Of a stretch of DNA of 64,000 nucleotides, positions 53,322 through 61,304 are shown in pieces. Location: assembly GCF_018555685.1 (NCBI RefSeq), contig NZ_JAFLWW010000004.1, positions 434,001-498,000 of the forward strand. Direction: 5' to 3'. The number at the start of each line of letters is the position of its first letter. Position 1 is the first letter of the stretch. The DNA is from Aminobacter anthyllidis. Lineage in GTDB: Bacteria > Pseudomonadota > Alphaproteobacteria > Rhizobiales > Rhizobiaceae. The notes under the pieces are model-generated. The model was not told the origin of the DNA. It worked only from the letters and a program-made list of their open reading frames with translations, and did no database searches. Both the position numbers and the translations under genes were made by a program.

Positions 53322-54869
53322 ATGAGCAAGAATATCGTCATTTTCTCGGATGGTACGGGGCAGGAAGGCGGGGTTCGCGCAGAACAGCGCATGAGCAATG
53401 TCTACAAGCTCTACCGCGCCTGCCGCATTAGTCCGGATAGTCCGATCGATCCAGCGGACCAGGTCTCTTTCTACGATCCCGGCCTCGGTACGGAGACTTC
53501 GGCCAGCGGGATGACTGACATCGTCCGTCAAACGCAGAAGCTATTAGCATCGGTCTCCGGCAAAGGTATCACCCACAACATCGCCGACTGCTATGAGTTT
53601 ATCCTCAATCACTACCAGCCTGGCGACCGGATCTTCCTTTTCGGGCTCAGCAGGGGAGCCTACACCGCGCGTTCCGTCGCGAATCTCTTGATGCTCTGCG
53701 GCGTTCCCGCCAGCATCGAGGGCAAACCTCTACCCCGTCTCCGAAAGACAATTCGCGACATTGCAAAAGAAGCGGTGCACGACGTCTTAGAACATGGGGC
53801 AGGTCACCCTCGCGCCACCTTTGAAGACGAACGCCTTGAGATGGCGCGACGCTTCCGAACTCGCTATGGCTCGCATCATGAATCCGGAGAGGTACACCGC
53901 TCGAATGCGGCGCCCTATTTTGTCGGTGTATTCGACACCGTTGCAGCCTTGGGAACGAAGGGCTTCCGACGGATCGCAATACAAACTGGTCTCCTGGTGG
54001 GAGCGATTGGGCTCGGGTGTGCTGCAGCCATCATGCCTGCCGTGCTCCTCGGATGGCTCCTCGCCTGGCTACTGCCGGTTTCCTTCTGGACGATTTTTTG
54101 GCTCGGCATCGCGCTCGGCGCCATAGCGGGCGCATATGTGTTGAGGCAAGCGCAGCGCAACGAAACGCGTAAGACGATCCGGGACTTTCCAAACGCCGGC
54201 GATGTGAAAATCCACATTGCCGAGTGGAAGGCGGAACACTTCGATCGTCTGTTGAGTAGATTTGTCTCCTACGCCCGTGCTGCCAATGCGACCGATGAAA
54301 CAAGGGCAGATTTCGACCGAGTAGGATGGGGCAATACAGCTCAGGCGGCTGACGTCATCGAGGGCCACAAGCGCCTCAAGCAACCCTGGTTCGCCGGCAA
54401 TCATTCCGACATAGGGGGCAGCTACCCCGAAGTGGAATCGCGACTTTCCGATATTGCGCTCGTCTGGATGATCGAAGAGGCGACGTCCGTTCCGAACGGT
54501 CTAAAGGTGGCTCCCGTAGTCGCCAACGGCAAGCAGGTAATTGGCACCATGACGGGAGCACCTCATCTGTCGTTGTTCCCGGCGGCTAGCGGTGTGCAGC
54601 ATTGCGAGGTTGCCGGAATGAAAGACACGTTAGAAACGCGCGTTCCTAAATGGCTGCAGCGCTGGACGACCGGAATGGGGTGGAAGGTGAAGGTGCGCGA
54701 CGTCAAGCCCGGTGCAGAATTGCATCCAACTGTCCTTGAGCGATTTGCCTTTGCAGAGGTGCAGCAGTGCGCAGAGTTCGGTCCTTACCGGCCAGAGGCT
54801 CTCAGAAATCATCCACAGGTCGCGCACTATTACAAGAACGGGGACCAAGCCGGTTCCCGTGTTTCGTGA
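53322..54869 (+). CDS. DUF2235 (Tle1-like) alpha/beta hydrolase with membrane segments
   Basis: 515-residue protein. The start MSKNIVIFSDGTGQEGGV and FLFGLSRGAYTARSVANLLM, holding the GxSxG serine, mark DUF2235, the family of type VI secretion lipase Tle1. YFVGVFDTVAALG and WFAGNHSDIGGSY add the Asp and His of the triad. Unlike Tle1, two or three hydrophobic helices (IAIQTGLLVGAIGLGCAAAI and LAWLLPVSFWTIFWLGIALG) sit between about residues 217 and 275, so it is likely membrane-bound. The ATG at 53322 has AGAGGGC upstream. No type VI genes are near. It could be a membrane-attacking defence effector; that is inference. Confidence 0.8.
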   Translation: MSKNIVIFSDGTGQEGGVRAEQRMSNVYKLYRACRISPDSPIDPADQVSFYDPGLGTETSASGMTDIVRQTQKLLASVSGKGITHNIADCYEFILNHYQPGDRIFLFGLSRGAYTARSVANLLMLCGVPASIEGKPLPRLRKTIRDIAKEAVHDVLEHGAGHPRATFEDERLEMARRFRTRYGSHHESGEVHRSNAAPYFVGVFDTVAALGTKGFRRIAIQTGLLVGAIGLGCAAAIMPAVLLGWLLAWLLPVSFWTIFWLGIALGAIAGAYVLRQAQRNETRKTIRDFPNAGDVKIHIAEWKAEHFDRLLSRFVSYARAANATDETRADFDRVGWGNTAQAADVIEGHKRLKQPWFAGNHSDIGGSYPEVESRLSDIALVWMIEEATSVPNGLKVAPVVANGKQVIGTMTGAPHLSLFPAASGVQHCEVAGMKDTLETRVPKWLQRWTTGMGWKVKVRDVKPGAELHPTVLERFAFAEVQQCAEFGPYRPEALRNHPQVAHYYKNGDQAGSRVS

Positions 54870-55821
54870 TCCGTTTGGCGCTTCCAGCGATGGACCGCAG
54901 CTTTAGGTCCCGAGCCGCCATTCTGGTTTGCGCCCTCATCTCAGCAATAGAGATCAGCTTCGCCGCGTCCTGAAAGCAGACATCGCAAGCGAGGACTCCG
55001 GAGGCTGCGGTCGCGCCAAATGCAGTCGCTCAAGAACGAGTCGGCAAATGACCGTTACAGGGGTTCAAGCGTATAGTCGTAACGGCAGCGACACCAGGCG
55101 TTGCTGTTGGTTTTCATGATCATTCTCTTTTGGTTGGTTTCTGTCCCGGAGGACGTTCCACCGGGGCGACGCCTGGGGCTGGCTTGTCCCCAACACGGGA
55201 GCGCAGCGAGTGGAGCGGGGCAGGATCGGGACAAGACGGCCGCGTCGACACACAAACCGTCACTCACGCCGCGCAGACCACCAACCGGAATGCCGTTGAA
55301 GACCCAGCAAGCCACTGGCCTCGACCACGACACCGACCCCCAAGCCACCGCTCGGCGCCGAAGATCGCACCAGGGCTCAATGCCATCGGGGCTTTGTCGG
55401 TTTGCAAACGCTCTCCCACCCCGACCTGGGGTCGGCTTGCGCTCCGCCAGGCCGAGCCAGTGGAGGGGGAAGGAGATCCGGCTGACCAATCCGACTTGCT
55501 TCGCAAACGCTTGAAACCCAAGAAAGGGCAGCCGGTCCGCGACGGGTTCTCGTTGCTGACCGAATTTCGCAACGGAGTCACGCATTCGACGTCCTTCAAC
55601 TACGACATGGATATCTTTGATGCATGGGACGCCTCCCAATGGCTTCTTGAAGTGCAAGTTGGCGTTGTTCAACCATCGCGGAAAATACCAGGATCGGCGC
55701 TTGCAGACCGGATCTTACGCCGGGAACCTCGCGACCTTTCCAATCGCGCAGCCAGGGGCAGGCGCGGCGTGAAAAACACCGGCAGACTGACGTCGAAGCG
55801 CCTTAGGCAAGAACGTTATGC
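54870..55821. other. 950 bases with no convincing gene; possible protein scraps
   Basis: The longest frame (55130-55825, forward) is rich in Arg and Pro and mostly noise, but FSLLTEFRNGVTHSTSFNYD followed by MDIFDAWDASQWLLEVQ near 55545-55660 looks like the tail of a HEPN-like hypothetical protein. On the reverse strand a 22-codon peptide, MIMKTNSNAWCRCRYDYTLE followed by two more residues, has a GAGA ribosome site at 55117. Both are weak. The area is probably degraded element DNA. Confidence 0.4.
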
Positions 55822-56226
55822 CTAGCCGAGGCCGACCAGGCCGAGCAGTCCTTTCCAGAGCCTGACCCACCAGCGGGGTTTACGGTTCAGATCGCGATAG
55901 TAGGCCTCGCGCCGGCCATGGTCAGACTTAAGCGCTGCCACGGTCTGGGCGGCACTCATAGCGCGGAGCCAATCGACACGGCCGTCGGTGATGAAATAGT
56001 GTGAGTTGCAAGGCAGCTGCCCACTGCCGATCGAAGGCCGAACGGTTGGCTTGCCATTGCGTTTAGTGACCTTCCAGCCAGTCGGACCGAGCGAGACCGG
56101 CACCTTGCTGCCGCAGCCGCATGCGCAAAGATGCATCGCGATCTTGTACTCGTCGGAGACATACAGCACGCCGGGCTCCAGCACCGCCGGCACATAATGG
56201 ACCTCGGCCAACCGGAAGTCAGTCAC
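55822..56226 (-). CDS. DUF6527 protein of a ubiquitin-like operon
   Basis: 134-residue protein of the DUF6527 family (YVPAVLEPGVLYVSDEYKIA; MHLCACGCGSKVPVSL). Cys34, Cys36, Cys38 and Cys73 with His76 (LPCNSHYFIT) look like a metal site or include a reactive cysteine. The tail is rich in Trp and hydrophobic residues (RWWVRLWKGLLGLVGLG). The GTG start overlaps the E1 gene's stop as GTGA, so translation is coupled. The family is repeatedly found beside ThiF/E1 and ubiquitin-like genes; whether it acts as E2-like carrier, E3-like adaptor or peptidase is not known. Confidence 0.8.
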   Translation of the reverse strand: MTDFRLAEVHYVPAVLEPGVLYVSDEYKIAMHLCACGCGSKVPVSLGPTGWKVTKRNGKPTVRPSIGSGQLPCNSHYFITDGRVDWLRAMSAAQTVAALKSDHGRREAYYRDLNRKPRWWVRLWKGLLGLVGLG

Positions 56227-57398
56227 TCGACGGGCTCCGCAAAAAGGCGCGGCATGACGGTGTTCATCAACAAATTATAGGCCGGCAGCTCGTGTGCGTA
56301 AAATCCGCAGTGCTGTTTATAACGCAACATGGCGATGCTGGCGTTAAGGGCATTGAGTTCGGCAATCTGGATGTTGAGCCGATATTCGTTGCCGGGCGGG
56401 TCGGTAAGCGGCACCAGTCCCTTGCCGCGGACTTCGGCGGCATTTTCAGGCAGGAACGTGGTCGTGCGGACCATGCCGGCAAGCGCACCGTTTTGGCGGA
56501 CCAGCCCCATTCCGACGTCGATGAAAGGAATGCCCAGGCGCATGAGCAGGTCGAAGATTTCCGCACGTGCCGTGCCCTTGTCGACGCAGACGAACGCGAA
56601 GGTCACGCCGGCGAAATCAGCTTCGCAATTGCTGTCAATAGCCTTGGCTTCGAGATGCAGCCCCTTGCGAAAGTTCTCGTAGCGCTGCCGGTAGACTTCA
56701 GCCTTTGGCTTGTCGAGCTCGTCCTGCAGCAACCGCCCGGGCGAGCGGAACGCGTTGTGAACGTGGAAGGGCTTTGGATCGAAGCCCTTGATTTCACGCA
56801 CATTAGTCTTCACCAGAAAATCCAGCACATAGGCGCCGGTCCCGCCCAATCCGATGACGGCAACCACTTCGCTGGCGAACTTCGCGGCGAGATCACCGAT
56901 CAGGGCCCGGCTCGTCAGCGTGTCGCGGAAATGGAAAACACTTTCGGGGCCGGCGTCCTCGTCGACGTCGAAGGTGAAAGGGTTGGCGTTCGGATACTTG
57001 TGAATGGCAGGCCCCGAGAGGATCGACAGGTAGTGTTCGAACTTGACGAAGAAGTCCGGGAGGCCGCCGGGCGGCTTGTTGGAGAACGACCGCTGCACCA
57101 CGATGTCGTCCTTTGCCAGCGTCACGGTGGCGGCACCGCCGCCGAGCATCGGAATTGGCTTGCCGTCAAGTCCATGAGGCACGCCGCCGGCAAAGAAGAC
57201 CTGATGGTCCTCGGGCTGAACCCGCGTGCCGTCGATATCTTTGATGGTGCTGACAATCGCACCCCAACACAGGCCGCCCTCGGCGTCGAGATACGGGATG
57301 TCCCTGGCGGCAAGGTAGTTGCTGTCGAGCCGGAGCGCGTAGCCCCGGTCGATCAGCATCTGGATGTCGGCATTATGACTCGCTAGTTGGAATAACAT
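56223..57398 (-). CDS. E1-like ThiF-family adenylyltransferase with DUF6791-type N-terminal domain
   Basis: 391 residues from MLFQLASHNADIQ. Residues 1-165 are an N-terminal domain (LIDRGYALRLDSNYLAARDI; LGGGAATVTL) of the DUF6791 type. Residues 176-390 are the ThiF/E1 domain: VVAVIGLGGTGAYVLDFLVK at 178-197 is the ATP loop, GFDPKPFHVHNAFRSPG the metal and arginine part, and FAFVCVDKGTARAE has Cys271 as a candidate thioester cysteine. It should adenylate the C terminus of a ubiquitin-like protein. The start lies inside the end of the Ubl gene (26-base overlap) and the stop overlaps the DUF6527 gene, so the operon is tightly coupled. Confidence 0.88.
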   Translation of the reverse strand: MLFQLASHNADIQMLIDRGYALRLDSNYLAARDIPYLDAEGGLCWGAIVSTIKDIDGTRVQPEDHQVFFAGGVPHGLDGKPIPMLGGGAATVTLAKDDIVVQRSFSNKPPGGLPDFFVKFEHYLSILSGPAIHKYPNANPFTFDVDEDAGPESVFHFRDTLTSRALIGDLAAKFASEVVAVIGLGGTGAYVLDFLVKTNVREIKGFDPKPFHVHNAFRSPGRLLQDELDKPKAEVYRQRYENFRKGLHLEAKAIDSNCEADFAGVTFAFVCVDKGTARAEIFDLLMRLGIPFIDVGMGLVRQNGALAGMVRTTTFLPENAAEVRGKGLVPLTDPPGNEYRLNIQIAELNALNASIAMLRYKQHCGFYAHELPAYNLLMNTVMPRLFAEPVE

Positions 57399-57645
57399 GG
57401 AAGTCCATCCCGTTCTTGGCCTTGACCGAGCCACCGGGGGCCAGTGTGCCCTCTTTGGGCTTGTCGCCGCGGGTGTAGGTCACCGAATAGACCGTCTGCG
57501 GGTGCTGCGGGTAGGTGGGGTCGAAGTAAGTCACCACCTCCGCATAGGTCAGCTCGTCCTTTTTTGGCACCTGATGCGGGGTGCCGTTTACCACGATGGT
57601 GATGGTCTTATCGTGAGGACCCGTCTTGTCGTCGTTGTCAGTCAT
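57373..57645 (-). CDS. Ubiquitin-like (multiubiquitin-domain) protein
   Basis: 90-residue beta-grasp protein. KTITIVVNGTPHQVPKKDEL opens the ubiquitin fold; LTYAEVVTYFDP and VYSVTYTRGDKP follow, and the protein ends with KNGMDFHVIPTSES. This is a single copy of the domain called multiubiquitin. There is no C-terminal Gly-Gly, so activation would require trimming or a different mode of attachment. The start at 57645 is taken because the family begins shortly after; the frame extends to 57867 over the preceding gene. It precedes and overlaps the E1 gene, so it is the natural substrate. Confidence 0.85.
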   Translation of the reverse strand: MTDNDDKTGPHDKTITIVVNGTPHQVPKKDELTYAEVVTYFDPTYPQHPQTVYSVTYTRGDKPKEGTLAPGGSVKAKNGMDFHVIPTSES

Positions 57646-57661
57646 TGTATGCTTCTTTCTG

Positions 57662-57883
57662 TTAGCCCTTGGGAGGGTAGGGGTCGTTGCCGTACGAGTT
57701 GGAGTCGCGGATCTGCCCGTTGGGCCGATGGATGACCACCTCGCTATGCTGGTTGATGGCGATCTGCCGTGCCGATGCGATGGCATCGGCCTGGGTCGGA
57801 TGAAGAGAAGTCGCCCGGCTGTTGCCGGCGCCGAGCACCCCCCACTGACCGTCGCGAGGTACCACATGCTGATTTTTGCTCAT
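57662..57883 (-). CDS. DUF2188 protein
   Basis: 73-residue protein of the DUF2188 family (NQHVVPRDGQWGVLGAGNSR; TSLHPTQADAIASARQIAIN; GQIRDSNSYGNDPYPPKG). Such small proteins are predicted single-stranded or double-stranded RNA/DNA-binding-like folds but lack a proved function. CGGAG lies seven bases before the ATG. It is the first gene of the ubiquitin-like operon, 16 bases before the Ubl gene. It may be the target or adaptor of the modification. Confidence 0.82.
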   Translation of the reverse strand: MSKNQHVVPRDGQWGVLGAGNSRATSLHPTQADAIASARQIAINQHSEVVIHRPNGQIRDSNSYGNDPYPPKG

Positions 57884-57917
57884 GAAAGGCTCCGTTAAGG
57901 CTCATTTGCTACAAACT

Positions 57918-57936
57918 CGTAAGGCTATATCTTACG
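57918..57936. promoter_or_regulatory. Inverted repeat between Ubl operon and XRE-ImmA pair
   Basis: CGTAAG gctatat CTTACG is a perfect 6-base inverted repeat 35 bases before the DUF2188 start and about 100 before the XRE start. It is well placed as the operator of the XRE repressor for both directions. Confidence 0.45.
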
Positions 57937-58037
57937 CCAAGGCTTGCGTCAATGGCTGTGGTATGATGTTGTGGTGCCTGATCAGACGGCGTGCCGCGAA
58001 AGCGAGCGCGCCACACGTGATTCCGGAGAAAGACTGA

Positions 58038-58364
58038 ATGGTGGAACTGGCCGTCAAGCTGAAGCAGCTGCGCGTGCGCAGCGGGAAATCGCTGCAGGAG
58101 GTCGCCGACGCGGTCGGCGCCTCGAAGGCGCATATCTGGGACCTGGAGCGCGGCGCGAGCAAGAACCCGTCCCTAGGCTTGCTGAAGGGCCTTGCCGACT
58201 ATTACAAGATCGGCGTTGCCGAATTGGTGGGTGAAGATCCGACCGCTGCGGAGGAGGAGCCTGATCTGATCGCCCTCTATCGCAACCTCAGCGAACTGGA
58301 ACCGGAGGACCGCCAGACCATCGCGCTGATTGCTGAGCGGCTGAAGGCCAGCCGCAAACCATGA
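58038..58364 (+). CDS. XRE-family repressor paired with ImmA/IrrE protease
   Basis: 108-residue regulator. The helix-turn-helix is LKQLRVRSGKSLQEVADAVG then ASKAHIWDLERGASKNPSLG; a C-terminal helix segment LEPEDRQTIALIAERLKAS follows. The ATG has GGAGAAAGACTGA upstream. The stop overlaps the start of the ImmA/IrrE gene as ATGA. Repressor-protease pairs of this kind (ImmR-ImmA, DdrO-IrrE) switch on nearby genes after damage when the protease cuts the repressor. Control of the divergent ubiquitin-like operon is inferred. Confidence 0.85.
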   Translation: MVELAVKLKQLRVRSGKSLQEVADAVGASKAHIWDLERGASKNPSLGLLKGLADYYKIGVAELVGEDPTAAEEEPDLIALYRNLSELEPEDRQTIALIAERLKASRKP

Positions 58365-59269
58365 ACATCACCCGGATGGACCTGGCCGACGCGGGCAGCC
58401 CCGAACGCCTCGTTCTCGAGATCCTCAAGTGTGAGCCTCAACTGCCGATCCCGGTGCCGATCGAAGAGCTATGCCTGAGGCTGGATATCCACGAAATCTT
58501 GCCACTTACTACGAAAGGCTTCGAAGGCGGGCTGATCACCACGCCGGACAAATTCAAGGGCACGATCCTTTTCAACGCGGCAAGCCCGCGAGAGCGGCGT
58601 CGCTTCACGATCGCTCACGAGCTCGGACATTTCCTGATGCCGTCGCATGTGCCGTCAGCCGAAGGGCAATTTCTGTGCAAGTTGCAGGACATGCGGGAGC
58701 TGAAGGGCGGCGAGTCGGACCGGCGGCTGAAAATGGAAGTCGAGGCCAATCGCTTTGCCTCGCAGCTCCTTCTGCCGCCGCCGAAATTCCGGGTCGATGT
58801 GGCGGTCGGCAAGGATCCCGACATCCGTCAGATGACGGCCATCGCCAGAAAGTACGACGTCAGCAAAGAGGCCACCGCCCGCGCTTATGTGCACTTCCGC
58901 GAAGAGCCAGTCGCGGTCGTGGTGACGCACAACGGCAGGGTGCTGCGCGATTATCATAACGCGCTCAAATTTCCCAAGCTGGCGATCCCTGCCGGGGCTA
59001 TGGTCCCCGCGCACTCCCTCCTGCGCCGCCGGACACATGAACAGGGCGTGGCCAGCGACATCGACGAGACCGACGCCGGCGTGTGGCTCCATGTGGAAAG
59101 GGGACGCCAGCCGGCGCCTCTCTATGAGCAGGTCTTGGTGCAACGCGACGGCTACGCGCTGATCATGCTGTCCCGCGACGTGGCCTCGGGCGACGACGAG
59201 GAGGAAGACGAAGAGGGAGAAATGACCTCGGCACAGCGCCTCAAACGCCGCCTGGATCGCGACTGCTAA
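58361..59269 (+). CDS. ImmA/IrrE-family metallopeptidase
   Basis: 302-residue protein. Residues 77-140 carry the zinc protease site: RRRFTIAHELGHFLMPSH with HELGH at 86-90, then VEANRFASQLLLPP with the third ligand Glu. The C-terminal 150 residues (VVVTHNGRVLRDYHNALKFP and an acidic Glu/Asp stretch DDEEEDEEGE) are likely a sensor or partner-binding part. Family members cut a partner repressor, which is here most likely the overlapping XRE protein; others process phage or toxin proteins. In this place it may also act on the ubiquitin-like tail. Both are inference. Confidence 0.88.
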   Translation: MNITRMDLADAGSPERLVLEILKCEPQLPIPVPIEELCLRLDIHEILPLTTKGFEGGLITTPDKFKGTILFNAASPRERRRFTIAHELGHFLMPSHVPSAEGQFLCKLQDMRELKGGESDRRLKMEVEANRFASQLLLPPPKFRVDVAVGKDPDIRQMTAIARKYDVSKEATARAYVHFREEPVAVVVTHNGRVLRDYHNALKFPKLAIPAGAMVPAHSLLRRRTHEQGVASDIDETDAGVWLHVERGRQPAPLYEQVLVQRDGYALIMLSRDVASGDDEEEDEEGEMTSAQRLKRRLDRDC

Positions 59270-59280
59270 GGCCGGCAGGG

Positions 59281-59586
59281 CTACTCGTAGCGGCCCGCGA
59301 AAAGGTCGCCTACGGCGTCGCCGAGTGGGCACCTTGCCTCATTGAACCAGAATGGTTGGAGAAAAGCCGGCGCCCGGCCTCCATCAGCTTGAGCACCCCT
59401 TGCCTTGATCGGGAACGGTCTGACATCGCAGCCGGTCGATAGGATATGTTCCTCAAAACGGATCGCTGTGACCGAATCCTCCTGGGATGGGTCATGAGGG
59501 ATGAAGCACTCTGCGCTGCCGATAGCTGCCGCCCTTGATCGGATACTATGGATGGCAGAAAGCGTCTGTCTGAGCCTTAGTCTCAC
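59281..59586 (-). CDS. Doubtful hypothetical protein
   Basis: A 101-codon frame convergent with the protease gene. VTAIRFEEHILSTGCDVRPF and FWFNEARCPLGDAVGDLFAG look protein-like, but no family and no strong ribosome site is seen. May be a remnant. The flanks hold GTCCGCT scraps like other gene-poor gaps. Confidence 0.3.
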   Translation of the reverse strand: MRLRLRQTLSAIHSIRSRAAAIGSAECFIPHDPSQEDSVTAIRFEEHILSTGCDVRPFPIKARGAQADGGRAPAFLQPFWFNEARCPLGDAVGDLFAGRYE

Positions 59587-59700
59587 GGGGGCGAACGTCC
59601 GCTGCCGTACTTCGAACGCCGAAAGCCGCCGGTCCGCTCTCGGCCCCGAAACGGACTGTTCCCAAACGAAGTAGAAAACGGAAGCCCGTACTACTCCCGC
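59587..59700. other. Short gap with GTCCGC/GAAAGCCGCC scraps
   Basis: Contains GAACGTCCGCTGCCG and CGAAAGCCGCCGGTCCGCTC, similar to scraps at 53109 and 60218. Nothing else seen. Confidence 0.35.
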
Positions 59701-60120
59701 CTAAGGGGCGGCGTGGTAGAAAATGATCTCCGGATCCCCTTCATCAAGGTTGTCGACGTGCCCGCTCGGCCTGAAGCCCAACTCAGCAAACAGCATCTGC
59801 ATTGGCCTGTTGGACATGTTGGTGGAGCTGAATAGTTTCCGATCAGGGATAATCGATTGGAAATGCTTGATGATCGACGCGCCCAATCCCTGACGACGGA
59901 ATTCTCGGCCCACCATCACCATCTCGACAAAAGGCTGGCCAAAGAAGTGCTTTGTCAGCACGCCGTAAGCGGCTACCCGGCCATTTCTCTCAGCAACATG
60001 ACAGCACGCCGATCCGAGCCAGCTGCGAATTTGATCACGGCGCTCTAGGCTCGTCTCAGCAACGGAATCGATGGCGCAAAGCGCCTCGTAGTCATCGATA
60101 ATCGCCGACCGAATGCGCAT
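59701..60120 (-). CDS. GNAT-family N-acetyltransferase
   Basis: 139-residue acetyltransferase. MRIRSAIIDDYEALCAIDSV opens the fold; FVEMVMVGREFRRQGLGASI has the acetyl-CoA loop (R/Q-x-x-G-x-G/A as RRQGLGA), and NMSNRPMQMLFAELGFRPSG is the usual end motif. The stop at 59701 and the ATG at 60120 bound it. Substrate unknown. It stands between the defence island and an IS91-type element, with its own promoter presumably near 60121-60180. Confidence 0.85.
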   Translation of the reverse strand: MRIRSAIIDDYEALCAIDSVAETSLERRDQIRSWLGSACCHVAERNGRVAAYGVLTKHFFGQPFVEMVMVGREFRRQGLGASIIKHFQSIIPDRKLFSSTNMSNRPMQMLFAELGFRPSGHVDNLDEGDPEIIFYHAAP

Positions 60121-60395
60121 AATTTCCTACCACTACTAACAATACCAAAGGCGCCTCATACGAGCCGCAAACTGTAGGTCCACTAAGGGGCAGATGACAA
60201 CATTTCTGAATGTCTACCTGAATGTCCGCTTTTGACGATTGGTACCGTGAAGTTGCCGGTCAGGAATCGGCCCCATGCACTAACCCGCTTCGCGGGAGAG
60301 TCGCCTCGTTCTGAGATGACGCGACAGGCATGGGCCTTGAGCGGGTAGAAGCTGCGGCCTGACCATGGAGTTCCCTTCAACGAGAGGAACTCGCC
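60121..60395. other. Left flank of the IS91-type element
   Basis: No gene. GAATGTCCGCTTTTGAC at about 60218 is another scrap of the dispersed motif. The element's left end must lie between here and the recombinase start but I could not fix it; IS91-type elements lack terminal inverted repeats. Confidence 0.4.
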
Positions 60396-61301
60396 ATGGA
60401 TACCCTGTTGACCAATGCACCGACCACGCCGCTTCGCCAGCGCATGCAGCAAGACATGCTCATGCGCGGCCTGGGCTCCCATACCCAGCAGGACTACGTT
60501 CGTCACGTCCGGCGCTTCGCAGTCTTCCTCCGACGCTCTCCCGATTCCGCGACGTCCGAGGACATCCGCCGCTTCCAGCTGTATCAGCATGAGAACGGCG
60601 TCGGCCCTGCGACGATAAACGGTGGGGTCTCCGCACTGCGGTTCCTGTTCCTGGTGACGCTGAAGCGGCGGGATCTCGCGCGTGCGCTGGTGATCACCCG
60701 GTATCAGCGCAAGCTACCCGACGTGCTGAGCGTGGAGGAAGCCGCCCGGCTGCTCGAAGCAGCACCAGGCATCAAGTACAAGGCCGCGCTCGGCACCGCT
60801 TATGGCGCTGGTCTTCGTGTGTCCGAGGTCGCTCATCTCAAGGTCGACGACATCGACAGCACGCGCATGCTGATCCGCGTTGAACAGGGCAAGGGTCGCA
60901 AGGATCGCAACGCTATGCTCTCGCCGCAGCTGCTGGAACTGCTGCGGCTGTGGTGGCGCGAAGGCAAGCGGCGCGGGGTGATGCTCCCGCATGGCTGGCT
61001 GTTCCCCGGGCGCAGCTGCACCGATCCGATCTCTTCGCGGCAACTGCACCGCGCGGTTCAGGAGGCAGCCGAAGTCGCCGGCATCCGCAAGCGCGTCAGC
61101 CCGCACACGCTGCGGCACAGCTTCGCCACCCATCTGCTCGAACAAGACGTCGACATCCGCGTCATCCAGGTGCTGCTCGGCCACAGCAAGCTCGATACGA
61201 CCGCGCTCTACACCAAGGTCTCGACCCGGACGATCCACGCGGTCGCCGGGCCACTCGACCGGCTCATGGCACTGATGGAAGGCAAGACGCCGCCCGGCTG
61301 A
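60396..61301 (+). CDS. Tyrosine recombinase of an IS91-type element
   Basis: 301-residue XerC/D-like recombinase. The N-terminal SAM-like domain is TTPLRQRMQQDMLMRGLGSH then TQQDYVRHVRRFAVFL; the catalytic domain has TAYGAGLRVSEVAHLKVDDI (Arg), SPHTLRHSFATHLLEQ (HxLR) and LLGHSKLDTTALYTKVS with the tyrosine. It is the accessory integrase that precedes the transposase in many IS91-family units, separated here by four bases. It is intact. Confidence 0.88.
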   Translation: MDTLLTNAPTTPLRQRMQQDMLMRGLGSHTQQDYVRHVRRFAVFLRRSPDSATSEDIRRFQLYQHENGVGPATINGGVSALRFLFLVTLKRRDLARALVITRYQRKLPDVLSVEEAARLLEAAPGIKYKAALGTAYGAGLRVSEVAHLKVDDIDSTRMLIRVEQGKGRKDRNAMLSPQLLELLRLWWREGKRRGVMLPHGWLFPGRSCTDPISSRQLHRAVQEAAEVAGIRKRVSPHTLRHSFATHLLEQDVDIRVIQVLLGHSKLDTTALYTKVSTRTIHAVAGPLDRLMALMEGKTPPG

Positions 61302-61304
61302 TCC

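Noticed and set aside
55130-55825. 231-codon forward frame
   Set aside because: Mostly Arg/Pro-rich noise; only a short HEPN-like tail looks protein-like, so it is reported as a scrap and not a gene.
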